From Biomphalaria glabrata (Eukaryota > Mollusca > Gastropoda > Planorbidae), in the NCBI RefSeq assembly GCF_947242115.1, contig NC_074720.1, forward strand, positions 13,054,645 to 13,118,644: 64,000 nucleotides of DNA. The letters are read 5' to 3'. Position 1 is the stretch's first letter, and every line of letters begins with the position of its first letter. The notes under the pieces were generated by a model that was given only the letters and a program-made list of their open reading frames with translations, searched no databases and had not been told where the DNA came from. Both the position numbers and the translations under genes were made by a program. Positions 1 through 10,859 of the stretch are shown here, piece by piece.

Positions 1-567
1 AAAACTTTATTAAAAACAGAATGTATTTTAATGTACAGGTCTATTTCAAACTATTTATTAGTTATAACCAGTAATGACACGTTTCCCTATTAGTGTTAAT
101 GAGTATACAGTGCTTATTTTACATAGATACTGTGTGTGTTTATATCAGCTGTATATATAGTAGTTTTTATAAATATAAAAAAAGTTCTACAAGTTTACAT
201 TGAAAGTTATCTCAAGGCAGTCAACAAAACTAATAAATAATCTCTTGTGGCGCCAGGCACACGCGCGTTGAACGTCTTAAGTAGTGGAGATTTTTTAAAG
301 CTACGCCCCCTCCCCCCTCTGTCTCCCCCCCCCTTCCCCTAAACTCTACATCATGCACATATTAGTTTTGTGTTAAGTATACGATTCATAGAGCAGGTGG
401 CACAACAAGAAGCATGAGTGTGTCTGTGTACGTGTTAAGATAATAGGACAAAGGTTACAAGGCTGTAACACTAAGGAAAATGGAATGTCTTTCATTTCTC
501 GCCTGTCGTTTAAAGCTTTTGTTCTGTATTGTTCTGTATTATTTATAAGAAGTGTGCTTAATGTACC
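1..567. other. Intergenic, no gene recognised
   Basis: AT-rich sequence with a C/T-rich run near 305-345. The short open frames here have no recognisable domain and no supporting splice or start context. I see no repeat family that I can name. Confidence 0.5.
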
Positions 568-575
568 CATGTGTG

Positions 576-786
576 CAGTGGTGTAGCTAGGGGGGGGGGG
601 GAAGAGGGGTCCAAATTTGAAAATCCCCCCAGGCCCCCACTTGAGGGAAGCCCCTCAAATGAATGTCCGAAATTTGTTTTTAATTTAAATATTACGCCAT
701 TATCACATGTCATAAAAATGACAAAATGCAGGGGCCCCTAAAGAGGTCAAGCCCCTCGGCCCCCCAAATCTCTAGCTACGCTACTG
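576..786. mobile_element. hAT-like MITE, copy 1 (211 bp)
   Basis: The left end reads CAGTGGTGTAGCTAGGG and the right end reads CTAGCTACGCTACTG, an imperfect terminal inverted repeat. The flanks are CATGTGTG (568-575) and CTTATGTG (787-794), which match at 6 of 8 positions. An 8-bp target duplication and CAG...CTG ends are typical of the hAT superfamily. There is no coding capacity, so this is a non-autonomous copy. It is related to the copy at 1713-1898, in inverted orientation; both carry GGGGCCC-type runs and AAGAGGTCAAG or its complement. Confidence 0.8.
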
Positions 787-794
787 CTTATGTG

Positions 795-1704
795 GAGGGT
801 TTGGAACAGAAGAAATGAAGATAAGGGTAGGGATTAGGCCGATTTGAATCTTTTGATTTCCAACTAAACTAAAACCTGCAGCCACGAATGGACACGATGA
901 ACTTTTCAACGAGGACTAACAGACTGGCGGCGTCAAAGAGCAGGTGTAGATGCCAAAAGGTGCCAGCAGAAGAAGGACAGTGACCGCATTGATTCTCCCT
1001 TTAAAGTGGGTTAAATTACGTCATTCCGGAGCAGAGGTCAACTGGACTTTTGCGGATCGGTGCACTGTGAAGTTTGGGCTCCTAAATTGTATCCTACTCA
1101 TCTCAGGACAGTACATGACGTATCTTATACATTAGAACTAAACTAAAGATCACGACGTACTACTCATAGTCAAGTGTTAATGGTCGTTCATCATGTTCAT
1201 TAGATACATTAGTCCAGTGCCCTATTTTGAAGAGGCCCTGCTTAAGCCCTTTATGAGTCCACATATTGTTTCTCAGTGCTAAATATTTCATGCGGGCTCC
1301 AAGCCATATCTTTGGCTTATGTTGCCTGTATGTAAATCCGGATCGGCATTAGTGAGTCATTAGCGATTATGAAGAAAGTGTTCTTATGTGAATTTGTCCC
1401 AGCATAATAAGATTGAGAAGATTTTCTTTTTAAATTTAAATTTGTATTCAACCTTTTATTTTATCTTTGATCAGGGCACTGTCACATCAAATCAATTTCT
1501 TGTCATAAAACTATTAGCTCGAATGTTTCACTCAAGATTTTATTGTGTTTGAATAGTTCATTAATTAAATTTTATCAAAATGTGAACTATATCTGTATCT
1601 ACAATATTATTGTAAAGAGTCGTAGAAAATGTAAAAGTAAAAGTCCCAAGGGGCGGGGCTGAGAAATTGCGACAACGTCAATCAAGTTCGAAATCCCAGT
1701 AGTA
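795..1704. other. Intergenic, no gene recognised
   Basis: AT-rich sequence between two related MITEs. An open frame at 950-1135 is short and without recognisable features. Nothing else is supported. Confidence 0.5.
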
Positions 1705-1712
1705 GACTATAG

Positions 1713-1898
1713 CAGGGGCGTAGCTAGGAATTTTCTATCTTTTGGGGGCCCGGGGCTTGACCTCTTTGGGAGCTCCAGCATTCTGCATAATATTCAATTT
1801 TTAATGTAAAAAACATTCATTTGGGGGCCCGCCTCAAGTGGGGACCCGGGGGGATTTTCAAATTCTCCCCTCCTCCCCCCACCCTAGCTACGCCACTG
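1713..1898. mobile_element. hAT-like MITE, copy 2 (186 bp)
   Basis: The ends are CAGGGGCGTAGCTAGG and CCTAGCTACGCCACTG, a strong inverted repeat. The flanks GACTATAG (1705-1712) and GACTGTGG (1899-1906) match at 6 of 8 positions, as expected for an aged 8-bp hAT target duplication. It is non-coding and resembles the element at 576-786 in inverse orientation. Confidence 0.85.
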
Positions 1899-1906
1899 GA
1901 CTGTGG

Positions 1907-3185
1907 GTTAATCGAATATAACATAGGGGGGGGGGGGCTACTATTATGCTCGCAATCATGGCTTCTATAACATTTAAACAAGAAAAGCAAAAACAATCTT
2001 TATAATGACATTACATCTAACACAAATAGGCTTCTCTTTAGTTTATTTTTTTTAAAGAAGTAGCCTAATTATTGAAGACCTTATTCCTTATCAATTACTA
2101 TTTAATGGGAACATAATATGTTATTGGATTTAAACTGGGAACCATAAACACAGCCTCTCAGGATCCAAATAGTTCGTGAAAGAGCCGATGTAGCAGAAGG
2201 TCTAGTCCGAGAACACCAAATAGCAACAAGATGATTATTTATGTGTTGGTTAAAAGTAGAGATCAAAATAATCTCTAAACCAAATCAACACTAAAACTGC
2301 GACATTATAGTACGTAACACAATGCACTTTGACCTACAATTTAAAAAAATAAACATTTCGAAGGAGTCAAATGAACAAGTACAAACGCGTTGTATATCGC
2401 ATGGCTGAAACTATCATAACATAAATATAGGCCTACTATAACTTTAACCTACCATAAAATCTTCTTTTATTATTGGTACAGCTTGTTACCTAGTTACTAT
2501 AAGTGACCTATTACAGAATGATAATTTCAGTACTCTATTCTATAGTATGGACGTCTGGGCTAGGGGATGTCTGGAATAGGGTTTCACTGCAGCCTTTATT
2601 CAACTCATTGAACGAAACTTAACTGGAGTTTAATCGTGAACAAAACATTCCCTGTTTCCATGGGAGCTTCGAACTCTAGCCTATCAGTGTGGCATCAGCT
2701 GACGTAACTCACCCGCCCTCTCACTGATGATATCGTTGATAAATCAACAAACACCTAATGAGCATAAAGGTAAAAATGTTGTCCTACTTCTTATAAGACT
2801 CCAGAGGATAAAACTCACATAAGAAATATACATAATCCAATACAATAGAAATAAAAACACTGTGTCTCAGATGTTGTATCTCGGATAAACAGGCAATACA
2901 ACTCTGCTCAGATGGCTAAGCACCAAGCGCACGCGACTTAGTGTTTTTTTAAGGAGGAGGCGGGGGTGGCCAGGTGGGAGAGAAAGGGGTGGGCGATTTT
3001 GGGAAAGGGGAGAGGTGAGTAGAAAACTTGCGGGGGAAAAAATAGAAACCGGTGTCTTCAGACGCATGTGCTGGAGTTAAATACAGTGTAAGAGTGTAGG
3101 GTGAGTATTAGGAGGCTAGTTAATTAAATTGGAGAGGAGTGAGAAATTAAGAGAGGCAAAAAAGGAGAAGTAAAGAGGCATAGAG
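1907..3185. other. Intergenic, no gene recognised
   Basis: AT-rich sequence with a G homopolymer near 1926-1938 and a purine-rich stretch at 2950-3030. I see no exon with both splice signals and no transposon ends. Confidence 0.45.
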
Positions 3186-3187
3186 AG

Positions 3188-3189
<2 letters not shown>

Positions 3190-3221
<32 letters not shown>

Positions 3222-3281
3222 GGAGAGGGAGAGCGTAGTAGAGCAAGCGGTTCACGATAAACAAATAAAAGGTAGAATTAG

Positions 3282-3311
<30 letters not shown>
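3190..3311. repeat. Two (GA)n microsatellites
   Basis: Two pure GA tracts of about 30 bp lie at roughly 3190-3219 and 3282-3311, within a longer purine-rich stretch. Open frames read across them are an effect of the repeat. Confidence 0.9.
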
Positions 3312-3313
<2 letters not shown>

Positions 3314-3494
3314 CAGAAAGACAGACAGAGGCGGAGTAAGAAAAAAATTGTGAGGAAGGAAGAGGTTTGAAGAGAGTATTTTAAAAAGGCAAAACAAGTA
3401 AGAGAGAGGGTTGGGGTGACATATAAAAAGAGAATACAAAAACAAAACTTTAATAAAATACTCAGAACTACACAAAGATAAAGACACATTTCTG

Positions 3495-3626
3495 GCACAG
3501 GAAAACCTATGACTTGGCAGAATTTAACTCTTTGGTTAACATGCATGACTAGGTGCATGACGCTTAGGACGTAATTATCTTCTTTTTTGAAGTTTTGAAG
3601 TAACGTCTGTATTATATAAGAGTCCA
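3495..3626 (+). mobile_element. LINE 3' tail, CR1/L2/Jockey-like family
   Basis: The segment ending in the words GACGTAATTATCTTC, AAGTAACGTCTG and ATATAAGAG matches, in the opposite orientation, the 3' tails at 26770-26850 and 34265-34440. In the 26.8-27.3 kb copy the same tail follows a reverse-transcriptase C-terminus, which identifies the family. Only the non-coding tail remains here. Confidence 0.6.
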
Positions 3627-3635
3627 AGTGTATAT

Positions 3636-5160
3636 GTATTTTCCCTAACCCAAGCCCTGAAAAAGGGAAAATCGGCCGGAGTTGACAACATTCCTGGCGA
3701 ACTTCTTCAGGCGGGAGGAGAAACTATGATAAACGTACTCTATATGATTTGCAACAAGATCTGGCAATCAGGAGATTGGCCCAAACCCTGGACCCAATCA
3801 CTCATAATAACCCTTCCAAAGAAAGGCAACTTACAACTCTGTCAAAACTATCGCACCATCAGCCTCATAAGTCATCCCAGCAAAGTCTGTTAAAAATCAT
3901 ATTAAACCGACTAAAACCGATAGCAGACAACATCATATCAGAAGAACAAGCAGGTTTTAGACAAGGTCGCAGCACAACAGAGCAAATCCTAAACCTCAGA
4001 ATACTCTGTGAGAAATATCTCCAACACCAAGAGAATCTTTTCCATGTCTTTATTGATTTCAAGAAAGCTTTCGATCGAGTATGGCACGGAGCACTCTGGG
4101 CGACAATGGAAAAGTACAACATTAATAAAAACATAATCAAAGTTATCCAGAACCTCTACAAGGAGGCCACCAGTGCGGTGTAATTCAACAATAATATTGG
4201 GGACTGGTTCAAAACCACAGTTGGAGTAAGACAAGGCTGCCTACTGTCACCAACACTCTTCAATATCTTCCTTGAAAGGATAATGGAAGATGCCCTCGAG
4301 GGCTATGAAGGTACTGTTAGCATTGGAGGAAGAAGAATTACTAACTTGCGCTTCGCAGATGACATTGACGGCCTAGCAGGGACAGAAGAAGAACTAGCTG
4401 ACCTGGTGATGCGCATTGACAAGACTTCCGCAGCATATGGCATGCAAATAAATGCCGAAAAAACTCAAATTATGACCAATAGCCATCAGGGCTTTAAAAG
4501 AGGCATCAGTATTGGAGGTGAAAAGCTAACTAGTGTTAACAGCTTCAAATACCTCGGAGCTATTGTCTCAGATGAGGGAACAAAACCCGAATTATTGGCC
4601 CGAATAGCACAGTCCACAGCAGCCCTTTCAAAACTTAAAATAATATGGAAAGATAAGGGCTTAGCCCTCGGCACCAAAATTAGACTGATGCGCTCTCTGG
4701 TCATGGCCACATTTTTATATGCTTGTGAGTCGTGGACGTTGAATGCAGAGCTTGAGAGGAGGATCCTAGCAATGGAATTGAGATGCTACAGAAGGATCCT
4801 AGGCATCACATTCAAAGACCGCATCACAAACCAAGAAATCAGAGACAGGGTTACTGTAGCGATCGGAGCTCATGACGACCTGCTTACTATTGTGAAAAAA
4901 CGAAAGCTTAAAACCTTTGGCCACATTACGAGATCTACGGGGTTCGCAAAGACCTTTCTTCAGGGAACAGTGCCAGGGGAAAAGAAGAAGAGGCAGACAG
5001 AAAAAGAGATGGGATGACAACATTAAAGAATGGACAGGCCTGCCATTGAGAGAGGTTCTAAACAAGGCAAAAAAAAGGGAGGAATGGAGAAAGACGGTCG
5101 ACAAATCTTGCCTGGTGTCCCAACGGTCCAACAGACTAAGGGATAGGTAAAGGTAAAGGT
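3636..5160 (+). mobile_element. RTE-like LINE, 5'-truncated, decayed reverse transcriptase
   Basis: Translation gives consecutive non-LTR reverse-transcriptase blocks: KSAGVDNIPGELL (about 3670), LPKKGN, EEQAGFRQGRSTTEQI (about 3940), FIDFKKAFDRVWH (about 4050), GVRQGCLLSP (about 4225), the catalytic FADD box at 4352-4363, FKYLGA, and a basic C-terminus with RRGRQKKRWDDNIKEWTG. This arrangement and the tail RWDDNIKEW fit RTE-type LINEs. The copy starts inside the RT domain, so the endonuclease is missing. The frame changes near 3888 and near 4978, and a TAA stop lies at 4181-4183, so it is dead. It ends in short GGTAAA-type repeats. Tail fragments of the same family occur at 27407-27525, 38215-38300, 39680-39992 and 40230-40310. 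Confidence 0.85.
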
Positions 5161-5194
5161 ATATGTATATTTGACAATAGTATTTAAAACATTT

Positions 5195-5325
5195 TTATAT
5201 GAGAGAGATAGAGAGAGAGAGAGAGATGGGGGGGGGGGAGAAATAGAGAGAAAGAAAGTATGAAGGAGAAAGAAAGAGGGAAAGAGCAAGAGAGAAAGAA
5301 AGGGAGGGTAAGAGAGAGAGAGAGA
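5195..5325. repeat. GA-rich microsatellite
   Basis: Interrupted GAGA tracts with a G run near 5229-5238, directly downstream of the LINE 3' end. Confidence 0.85.
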
Positions 5326-5329
5326 CTTG

Positions 5330-6165
5330 TCTACCAACCCCCATGCAGTTATTCCGCCTTTCATTAATGCACTAACGTGGAGAATGGCTTCTCTTCAATG
5401 CCCCATACATATTAGAGCAAGTGGATACTGATTCACTTCAGCAGCTCACTGACCTCAAGTTTGTGCTGATTACACGCTAACTTTTAATTCGTTTTGGCAC
5501 AACGTCAACCAATGAGAGATGGCTATAGATGTGTTTTTCTGAGCAGGACATCAAGATTGTATCAGCCTCTCGACCACACCCCTCATGGCATAGTTGGACT
5601 ATCTTGATGAATACGATCCATTGCCTACAATGGCACCTGATCTACTGAAGATGGTATATAAAATACACAGAACATAATTAGCCCAAGAGGAAAATACCAC
5701 AGGAGCCACTTGAGTTATCAAGAAATCGAGTAACTGCCCTTGAGCTGACCAGGTAGGCCGAACGTTATTGGAATGCTCAGGAAGCCAGGTGTTAGTTTGA
5801 CCAATCACACTTAATGGTAAAGGTAAACCTCTCACAGATGAGACTTGAAACTATCAAGATAAGGATGTCAACAAGAGGGCCAGAAAGCATGTACTTTTAG
5901 ATTTTCAAGACTGCATTTATAGCCAAAACATACATGGTTTATCAGTCATATAAACCTGCTCCTAAATAATGAAAAAACTATTCAATGTACAAACTAAGAA
6001 GAATTATAAATACCTATCAGCCTATATATTTAGATTGTTATCTGTTTGCATAGTTGATAATAATCTTGTTATACAACTATTTTTGTTTATGTTGTAATTT
6101 AATCACTAAGCATTCTCCCTCTCGTTTTTTTTTAAATCGATATTAAACGTCATATGTGAATATTT
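5330..6165. other. Intergenic, no gene recognised
   Basis: Mixed-composition DNA. The minus-strand open frame at 5599-5835 has no recognisable motif or clear exon boundary. I see nothing further. Confidence 0.45.
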
Positions 6166-6174
6166 TTTTTTGCG

Positions 6175-6760
6175 CTTTCCTGCCTATCTCTTTTTTTCGC
6201 TATCTTTTTTAACAGCCCTTATTAGGTTTGTGTTAAATGTCCGTCTGTTCGTCTGTCACACTCATATCTCAAAAACTAGAATGAAATGCTACAGGAACTC
6301 GGTGCACCAATGTTTAGTACCCCTCGTCAAATATCTAGTGCTAATAAAGGCATTTTGTTAGTCAATCTAGGCCGTGTGACGTAGTGGAAGTTAAATTTTT
6401 CATTTGACGTCATTCGGGATGATTCAAGTTAATGAAATGCTAGAAAAGAAATCCGTGCTTCATAGTTTTTTAACCCTCGTGAAAATCTATCTTCTTCTAT
6501 AGTAAACTATTAGTGAAATAAACCATTCAATGTACAAACTCTCGTGTTGAAAAAGACGTTTTTTAGTCTACATAAGCCTTGTGAAGTAGTGAATTGTTTT
6601 TTTCCTTAGAAATCATTCTGAATATTTCTTATGTATAGTCAGTTGGGGGCCGCCTATGAGTTTGTGTGATAACACAGAATTTATTTGTGATCTTGTTTTA
6701 TTTGTTCGTGTACCCATCTCTTTTCTGTCCATCTTTTTGTATGTCCAACTCTTGTGTGTC
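6175..6760. repeat. Dispersed repeat related to the 37.5-40.6 kb inverted-repeat arms
   Basis: The words TATTAGGTTTGTGT, TGTCCGTCTGTTCGTCTGTC and ATCTCAAAAACTA near 6220-6290 and GGGGGCCGCCTATGAGTTTG near 6645 match the outer and inner parts of the arms at 37524-38410 and 40034-40615. An internal sub-repeat (about 6350-6400 against 6555-6600) is present. No coding capacity is visible. Confidence 0.5.
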
Positions 6761-6769
6761 ACTGTCTAA

Positions 6770-7690
6770 TTTTTTTTTTTTTAAAAGGCATGCACCAGGT
6801 GTTTTATGGTTCTTGATTAATTTTTCTTGTTTAATTTGTAGATGCCGTGAAGTTAACAGGTTGGATGAAATGCGAGCTGATTTCTCAAGGCTTGCATTAA
6901 GTATAGAGCCTTCTGTTATTATCCTTATTTTTTTTTCAAAAAATCAGCTTCACCACTTATTGTCTTGATCTTAACTTTGTCCAATATGTCATGGCAGCTA
7001 ATTACACTAAATTATACGATGTAAATTTAATAATTACAATGATGAAATCGATCATAGCACTAGCAGATACAATTATGCTTTAGTGTCTTTAAAAGGTGAG
7101 TAGTCTAACAATATCTATCATGCTTATCGATGACCCAGCTGACAGGTGTTATGCGCTGGTGCTTGTTAGACGCGGATGTTTTCAGTTATCAACTGCTTCG
7201 TTTGGATTTGATAAATAATGTAATTAGACTTTTCTTATAAGCATAAACACATTTTTAAAATTAAGGTGGTCGGGTGAAATGTATGTGTTCCGAACTGAAC
7301 GCATCTCTGTTACGATTGTGTGGGAGTGTGTTTTGCGTGTGTGTGTGTGTGCGTGATGTAGAGACAGAAATCGAAAGACATTGTGAAATACGCATTAGCA
7401 GATTCGGAGGATGTCGGCTGTGTTCTCGAAAGTAGGACGAGAGAATTGCACCAGCTCAACTTTTGTTTGTTTAAAGTTAGCTTTTAATAAAATCTTTAAT
7501 TTTCAATTTTTTTTTTTAATTACTCCTCAAAACTTTTTTAAAATTTCTATTTTTCCTTTATAGAGCACCTTTTTTTTTGTTCAAAGCTCCTTCTTTCAAT
7601 ATACTCAAACGGTTTTTTTTTTCTTCTTCAGAGAAGACAATCGTCACAAAGACGTAATCTTATCAGCCCACCAGGTATAACCAGGTATAG
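6770..7690. other. Intergenic, no gene recognised
   Basis: AT-rich with T homopolymers and a short GT run near 7335. No exon or transposon end could be supported. Confidence 0.45.
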
Positions 7691-7702
7691 AAATTAGCTA
7701 CA

Positions 7703-8158
7703 TGTACCGAATAGTCCGGTACCATCTACCTATGGCCTCCTTCAGTCGTGAAGCGACTAAAGATCATCTCATGGAAATGAGATGAATGCCTGGGCATTAA
7801 CTGTGGTCGGAACGTTGTCGCCCACACATCAGTTCCCCCTCTCCACGCAGCTGGTGTATCCAAAGGAACGGCAGTGCCGATACAGTTTGTGGTGAGCTGC
7901 GTCGCAGGTTCTGTCAGGGTGTAGCTCTGGGTGCTGCAAACTGCCTTAGGGTCGCAAGCTCCTGTTTTTTTCCCGAAGCCTTACCTGCAAGGCAGCTGAG
8001 TTTTGAATTCAGAGTTTTTCTTCTCCTAGGTGGGTAGCCAGCCATAGCTAACGAGCCCCTCCTTCCCGAAGCCTACTGGTACAGTTACTCGCCGGTACCG
8101 TATGGCCACCTAAATATGTACTACGGGAGAGGTGACTATTCTCCCTGCCACGTATTTT
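7703..8158 (+). repeat. Dispersed gastropod-type repeat (class unknown), longest copy
   Basis: A GC-richer block with words such as GGCCTCCTTCAGTCGTGAAG, ATGAATGCCTGGGCATTAA and AACGAGCCCCTCCTTCCC. Partial copies lie at 20829-20945 (the AACGAGCCCCTCCTGCCC part) and 44655-44915 (the middle part). Three diverged copies in 64 kb point to a high-copy, probably SINE-like family. I cannot see a clear pol III promoter, so the class stays open. Confidence 0.6.
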
Positions 8159-8379
8159 TGTTTGAAAATTGTAATGTTCACACTATCACTTAGACATTTA
8201 TCTTAAAAGTAACGTTACATCTGTTACTTCATTGAGGTGCCTCTATAGTAGGCTAACAACTTGAAGAAACGAATTGTTTTCAACTCTCGGTGTGTTTCGT
8301 CAATGTGATACTAGCCTATATAAGTACCTCCGAACCTGCAAATGTTAAGGTTTTTGTTTTAGCTAACCTTTACATAATA

Positions 8380-9600
8380 TAAGTGTGAGCAGGTCAGGAG
8401 GCGCTGAGTGGAGACCTTTTTCTCTGCTCAACATTAAATTTCATAACAGTAGGCAGATGTTAGCGCTACTGGGTGGGTTTCATCTGTGACACCTCAGTCT
8501 GCGACCAAGGGGCTAGAGTCGCCTAAGTAACCAGACAACTAGACTAAACTAACTAACTAAAGCAAGAAACAAACTTTAGTTTAGGATAAATAAAACAAAA
8601 AGAAACTTTATTTACATACAAATAAATCAATAAAATATATATATATATATATACACTAACCACTATAAAAAAACCTCTAAATCTACGCCACTACAAACAC
8701 CAACTAACTAACCAAACCGACTGACACAAATTGATAAAACCAACTATCTAACTAAATCACGACAACTACTACACTAGACCTAGATCTACACAAACACACT
8801 ACAATAAACAAGTCTAGATCTACACTATTCTACTACTACAACCAACCCATAACTAAAACTAAAACAAGAACATCTTAGCCTTAGTACCTTACTATTAGTA
8901 TTCACTAAGAACAGAAACAGACTATAACTAAGCCACTATGCCGACTAAGACTAAGGCAACACTACAGAAACAAAATAACACTAGATCTACAGCAGAGTAA
9001 TAGCAGTTATAGCACAGCAGAGTAATAGCAGCATGTATTTCAGCAGTAATATTCAGCAGCTAAAAGCAGTATGTATTTCAGCAGTAATATTCAGCAGCTA
9101 AAAGCAGCATGTATTTCAGCAGTAATATTCAGCAGCTAAAAGCAGCATGTATTTCAGCAGTAATATTCAGCAGCTAAAAGCAGTATGTATTTCAGCAGTA
9201 ATAATAGCAGGCCGTCCCAGGTACAGAATAATAAAATAACTAGACGACAGACCACAAAGATCTTCAGCTGTCACACATACAGAGATACTATACTGACCAC
9301 TGGTCAAATGTACACTCAACTGTTTTAAGACAGCATGTACATTACTTTTTATACTATCCGCACTAACCTATATAAAAATATGCGGAAGTACAATTATAAA
9401 ATCTGACCCTAACCTATAAAAATAAAATATATAAAAATAGCTCTAACCTATACAACAAAAATACATATAAAAATAGCTCTGGGAGCGCAAGCTCACATAA
9501 GTAGAGTCCGAGCTTGTCTCTATTTTCAGCTTAAAATCACTGAAATAGCAAACGTCTGCGTCAATACGTTAATACATTTGTTTTCAGTGCTTGTGTTTGT
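8380..9600. other. G-poor, strand-asymmetric block
   Basis: From about 8520 to 9000 the plus strand is nearly devoid of G and full of CTAA, ACTA and CAAA words, with a (TA)n run near 8638-8653. It leads into a 38-bp tandem array. No coding sequence is recognised. The asymmetry ends near 9480, where GC content rises. Confidence 0.6.
9005..9205. repeat. 38-bp minisatellite, about 4-5 units
   Basis: Each unit contains ATGTATTTCAGCAGTAAT followed by ATTCAGCAGCTAAAAGCAG. Units differ at only a few positions (for example AGCAGTATG against AGCAGCATG). Confidence 0.9.
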
Positions 9601-9659
9601 GTGTGTGCGTGTGCATCCCCCCTCCTAAACAATTAGAGTGTACTACCTGGGCTCAGAAT

Positions 9660-10540
9660 CATTACTTCAACTTCCATGTTTTAAATTTGGTCTGGGCGGG
9701 GGCATGAAAACCATGGAAACCATTTAAACTTCCGCTTCCGGGGCACTCCAGGCTCGAGCGGTAATCTATTAATATGCCATAATGAAACTCGGTGTGTTTT
9801 ACTAGCGTTAGCGAAGTGAGTCTAAATAGCTCCAGCCTGACCTCCGAGGTTGAGCGAAATGGGGGGTAGGTGAAACTCGCGAGAATGTCACGTGTTTCAG
9901 AAGACCTCCCCCTCCTCCCAACCCTTAGCGTTTTGTTTGGCACCTCCACTGTACCGCTATTTCGACCGCAAAGCAATCCGCGTGTGAGACAGACGATCTG
10001 ATGTTAGCCAAAGCCTGTGGGGTTATTTGAAAAGGTCCAAAGTTCGCGGAACTGTGCTTCTTAAAGGATCCCAGGGGTCAGTGAGTTGGAATCTCTCAAA
10101 AGGTGGTCTTGCTATGGTGGAATGTTTCTCTCCCCTGCACTTATATAAATATCAAGGATCGGCGACGACATAGTTTTGACCTCACATTGAAAATCGGCTA
10201 CATGTCCCATTTGCCGTGCTACTATATAATACAAATCAGAATCAATTAGCTTCTTATGACATAAAAGTTTGAATGTAGCCACGTGATTATGCTAGGCTAG
10301 ATTAGACCACGTAAAAGATGGATTGTTTGTGTTATCAGTTACGGAGTTTCTTTCAGAAATGATTAATAAGTCCCATTTCAACCCTCCATCATGGCGAGAG
10401 GGAATGGACATGCTTCTCACCCTCAACGTGGCGCCCAGGTGGAAACGATTAGGACAATAGAGAAATTAAAACTTTACTCCAACTTTCGTTACAATTCCCC
10501 CCCCCCTATAATTTCACAAAAAAAAAAGAAAAAAAAAGCG
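9660..10540. other. Intergenic, moderately GC-rich, no gene recognised
   Basis: The GC content of 9690-10080 is above its surroundings. A 104-codon minus-strand open frame (9662-9976) has no recognisable domain. It could be a promoter or untranslated region of a gene related to the minus-strand exon at 10593-10792, but nothing in the sequence proves that. Confidence 0.35.
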
Positions 10541-10592
10541 AGTCAGCTATCTAACGCTTTTTAAGAGGAGTCGTGTATTTATCCATACCTAC

Positions 10593-10792
10593 CTCCTTAA
10601 TAAGTCTGTCAGACTGTAGCCACGCTGGTATATTCCTAGTACGGGAAGTACCAACCGAGATCGAACGAGACTTCCCGCTGGAGTTGCCCATCTCCTCCAC
10701 CCTCTCGATTTCATCTTCTGGAATGACGTCATTTCTAAAGCGATGCATCAAGCTGTGATGTCGCTGTAGGCGTGGTGATCTGTTCTTAAAAC
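10593..10792 (-). CDS. Candidate internal exon of an unidentified gene
   Basis: On the minus strand a textbook acceptor (a long pyrimidine tract, then TTTTTAG at 10798-10793) precedes a 200-bp open segment. It ends at a good donor, GAG|GTAGGT (GT at 10592-10591). Reading with two leading bases gives 66 uninterrupted codons that include FKNRSPRLQRHHSLMHRF, VIPEDEIERVEEMG and GNSSGKSRSISVGTSRTRN. This is polar and Ser/Arg-rich, like a cytoplasmic linker region. I do not recognise the family. Phase is 2 bases in and phase 0 out. Neighbouring exons were not found within several kb, so the host gene is unknown. It could instead be a chance open frame of about 100 codons (10551-10856), but the coincidence of both splice sites with a coding-like composition argues for a real exon. 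Confidence 0.45.
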
Positions 10793-10859
10793 CTAAAAAG
10801 CGCAATAAGAAAAAAAACAACACAATAAATGATGATGGCATTGCCGTTTGCGACAAGTC

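Noticed and set aside
8485-9275. TGTGACA ... TGTCACA ends suggesting an LTR of about 790 bp
   Set aside because: The flanking pentamers do not match and no LTR-like interior order was seen, so the short inverse match may be chance.
9662-9976. Minus-strand 104-codon open frame in GC-richer DNA
   Set aside because: No recognisable domain, no splice borders, and an unremarkable length for that GC content.
10551-10856. 101-aa secreted peptide precursor (signal peptide plus basic cleavage sites) on the minus strand
   Set aside because: The apparent signal sequence is the pyrimidine tract of a splice acceptor, and the tail lies past a strong donor; an internal exon explains the frame better.
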